Source: an uncultured Eggerthella sp.
Lineage (GTDB): Bacteria; Actinomycetota; Coriobacteriia; Coriobacteriales; Eggerthellaceae
DNA length: 6,475 nt
Reading direction: 5' to 3'
NCBI GenBank assembly: GCA_902470405.1
Contig: CABRGJ010000048.1
Location: 1 to 6,475, forward strand
A program made the position numbers and the translations under genes. Of the stretch, positions 5,530 through 6,475 are shown piece by piece. Position 1 is the stretch's first letter; every line of letters begins with the position of its first letter. The notes below the pieces were generated by a model that had not been told where the DNA came from, did no database searches, and saw only the letters and a list, made by a program, of their open reading frames with translations.

Positions 5530-6239
5530 TATTTATCACCCCTGTCGTTGTTGCGACGACGGCCGCGATTTGGACGAGATGAACCTTCCAGAGCAGGCTG
5601 AGGAGCCTTTTGACCAGGAAGGACTTCACCGTGATAGACCCACACCTGAATACCGATCGAACCCATGGTGGTAGCTGCAGTAGCGAAACCATAGTCGATC
5701 TTGGCGCGGAGGGTGTGCAGTGGCACGCGACCTTCGCGATACCACTCGCGGCGGCTCATCTCAGCGCCACCAAGACGGCCGGAGCACTGGATACGAATAC
5801 CTTTAGCACCGCTCTTCATTGCAGACTGAACCGCCTTGCGCATAGCACGACGGAATGCGACACGATTCTCGAGCTGCTCTGCAACAGACTGAGCGATGAG
5901 CACAGCGTCGAGTTCTGGGCGCTTGACTTCGATGACCTCGACAGAAACGGTGCCATTAGCGATCTGGTTGAGCTTCTTGCGAATTGCGTCGACCTCTGCA
6001 CCCTTCTTACCGATGACCACGCCGGGACGGGACGTGGTGATGATGACCTTGATCTTGTCGCCAGCGCGCTCGATCTCTACGCGAGATACGGCAGCGTGTG
6101 CCAGCTGCTTATCCAAGAACTTGCGGATGGCCAGGTCATTCTCAAGGTTTTTCGCATAGTCTTTATCTGAATACCAGCGGCTGCGCCAGTCTTCCGTAAT
6201 ACCGAGGCGGAAGCCGGTAGGGCTAACTTTCTGACCCAT
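5529..6239 (-). CDS. rpsC: 30S ribosomal protein S3
   Basis: S3 lies at the mRNA entry channel in the head of the 30S subunit, beside S4 and S5, and contributes to mRNA unwinding. The 236 residues begin [17 protein letters not shown] type-2 RNA-binding domain follows, with its GxxG loop as GKKG at residues 77-80 inside [17 protein letters not shown]. The C-terminal domain is marked by [49 protein letters not shown] and the WVYHGE end. It finishes with a basic, disordered tail of about 25 residues rich in Arg, Asn and Gly, a common lineage-variable feature. The start ATG is one base after the rplV stop and has GAGGAGG inside rplV 7 bases upstream. Confidence 0.98.
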   Translation of the reverse strand: MGQKVSPTGFRLGITEDWRSRWYSDKDYAKNLENDLAIRKFLDKQLAHAAVSRVEIERAGDKIKVIITTSRPGVVIGKKGAEVDAIRKKLNQIANGTVSVEVIEVKRPELDAVLIAQSVAEQLENRVAFRRAMRKAVQSAMKSGAKGIRIQCSGRLGGAEMSRREWYREGRVPLHTLRAKIDYGFATAATTMGSIGIQVWVYHGEVLPGQKAPQPALEGSSRPNRGRRRNNDRGDK

Positions 6240-6240
6240 A

Positions 6241-6475
6241 CTATGCCTCCTCTCCGTTAGATACGATGATGGTGATATGGCTGGTGCGCTTGCGGATGCG
6301 AGATGCGGAGCCCTTTGCGCGCGGACGAATGCGCTTCATGGTAGGTCCTTCATCTGCATAGCATGCAGCGACGACAAGCCTATCGGGATTGGTGAGACCC
6401 TTCTGAGCTGCATTTGCAACAGCGGAGTTCAAGGTCTTTTCGATGGTCTCTGCTACGGCGCGGTAGATCTTGAAC
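6241..6475 (-). CDS. rplV: 50S ribosomal protein L22, C-terminal part (5' end outside window)
   Basis: L22 reaches into the polypeptide exit tunnel with a beta-hairpin that, with L4, forms the constriction where macrolides and arrest peptides act. The frame is open through the window edge, so about the last 77 residues of roughly 110 are present, starting [22 protein letters not shown]. The tunnel hairpin region is [20 protein letters not shown], and the end is the family signature [15 protein letters not shown]. The hairpin is complete, with no visible insertion or deletion that would suggest macrolide resistance. Reading from the TTG at 6430-6432 as a start would be wrong, because the conserved helix continues upstream of it. 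Confidence 0.97.
   Translation of the reverse strand, partial: FKIYRAVAETIEKTLNSAVANAAQKGLTNPDRLVVAACYADEGPTMKRIRPRAKGSASRIRKRTSHITIIVSNGEEA

Noticed and set aside
5610..6170. Plus-strand open frame of 186 codons opposite rpsC
   Set aside because: It is a shadow of S3 on the other strand.
1..6475. A novel defence, mobile or biosynthetic system
   Set aside because: All sixteen genes are recognised translation or secretion genes in the canonical order, with no inserted gene, direct-repeat array, transposase or RNA gene.

Overview
The window is one uninterrupted stretch of the universal bacterial ribosomal-protein cluster (late S10 operon plus spc operon). Every gene lies on the minus strand, so transcription runs from position 6475 toward 1. 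In transcription order the genes are rplV (L22, 5' part cut off by the window edge), rpsC (S3), rplP (L16), rpmC (L29), rpsQ (S17), rplN (L14), rplX (L24), rplE (L5), rpsZ (zinc-type S14), rpsH (S8), rplF (L6, frameshifted), rplR (L18), rpsE (S5), rpmD (L30), rplO (L15) and secY (first 77 codons only). The long plus-strand open frames opposite rplE, rplP and rpsC are shadows of these genes.

The organism is a bacterium of moderate GC content. A short zinc-binding S14 of 61 residues, an L24 ending in a four-cysteine ribbon, the presence of L30, and the general look of S17, L16 and S3 point to the Gram-positive/Actinomycetota side. My best guess is Coriobacteriia (Collinsella/Eggerthella relatives), but this is recognition from memory and has not been tested by alignment.

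From 6475 to 3880 the genes are packed tightly: rplV and rpsC are 1 base apart, rpsC and rplP overlap as TAATG, and rplP and rpmC abut as TAAATG. Three gaps of just over 100 bases break this up: rplX-rplE (3771-3879), rpsZ-rpsH (2882-2995) and rpmD-rplO (675-791). The first and last hold strong tandem hairpins that lie just upstream of the next gene's ribosome binding site. These are the best candidates for post-transcriptional control or RNA processing in the window. The end of the cluster couples rpsE to rpmD (TAATG), and rplO to secY through a TTG start inside the rplO 3' end.

The main anomaly is rplF. Its reading frame breaks near 2054-2058, and restoring a second copy of the pentamer GCAAA (coding strand) repairs it to a normal 180-residue L6. 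This looks like a 5-base contraction of a tandem duplication, either a real mutation or a sequencing/assembly error.

The gene products build both ribosomal subunits: 30S proteins S3, S17, S14, S8 and S5, and 50S proteins L22, L16, L29, L14, L24, L5, L6, L18, L30 and L15. SecY is the channel that receives nascent membrane and secreted proteins at the exit tunnel. I see no mobile element, CRISPR array, tRNA, rRNA or unknown protein-coding system here.
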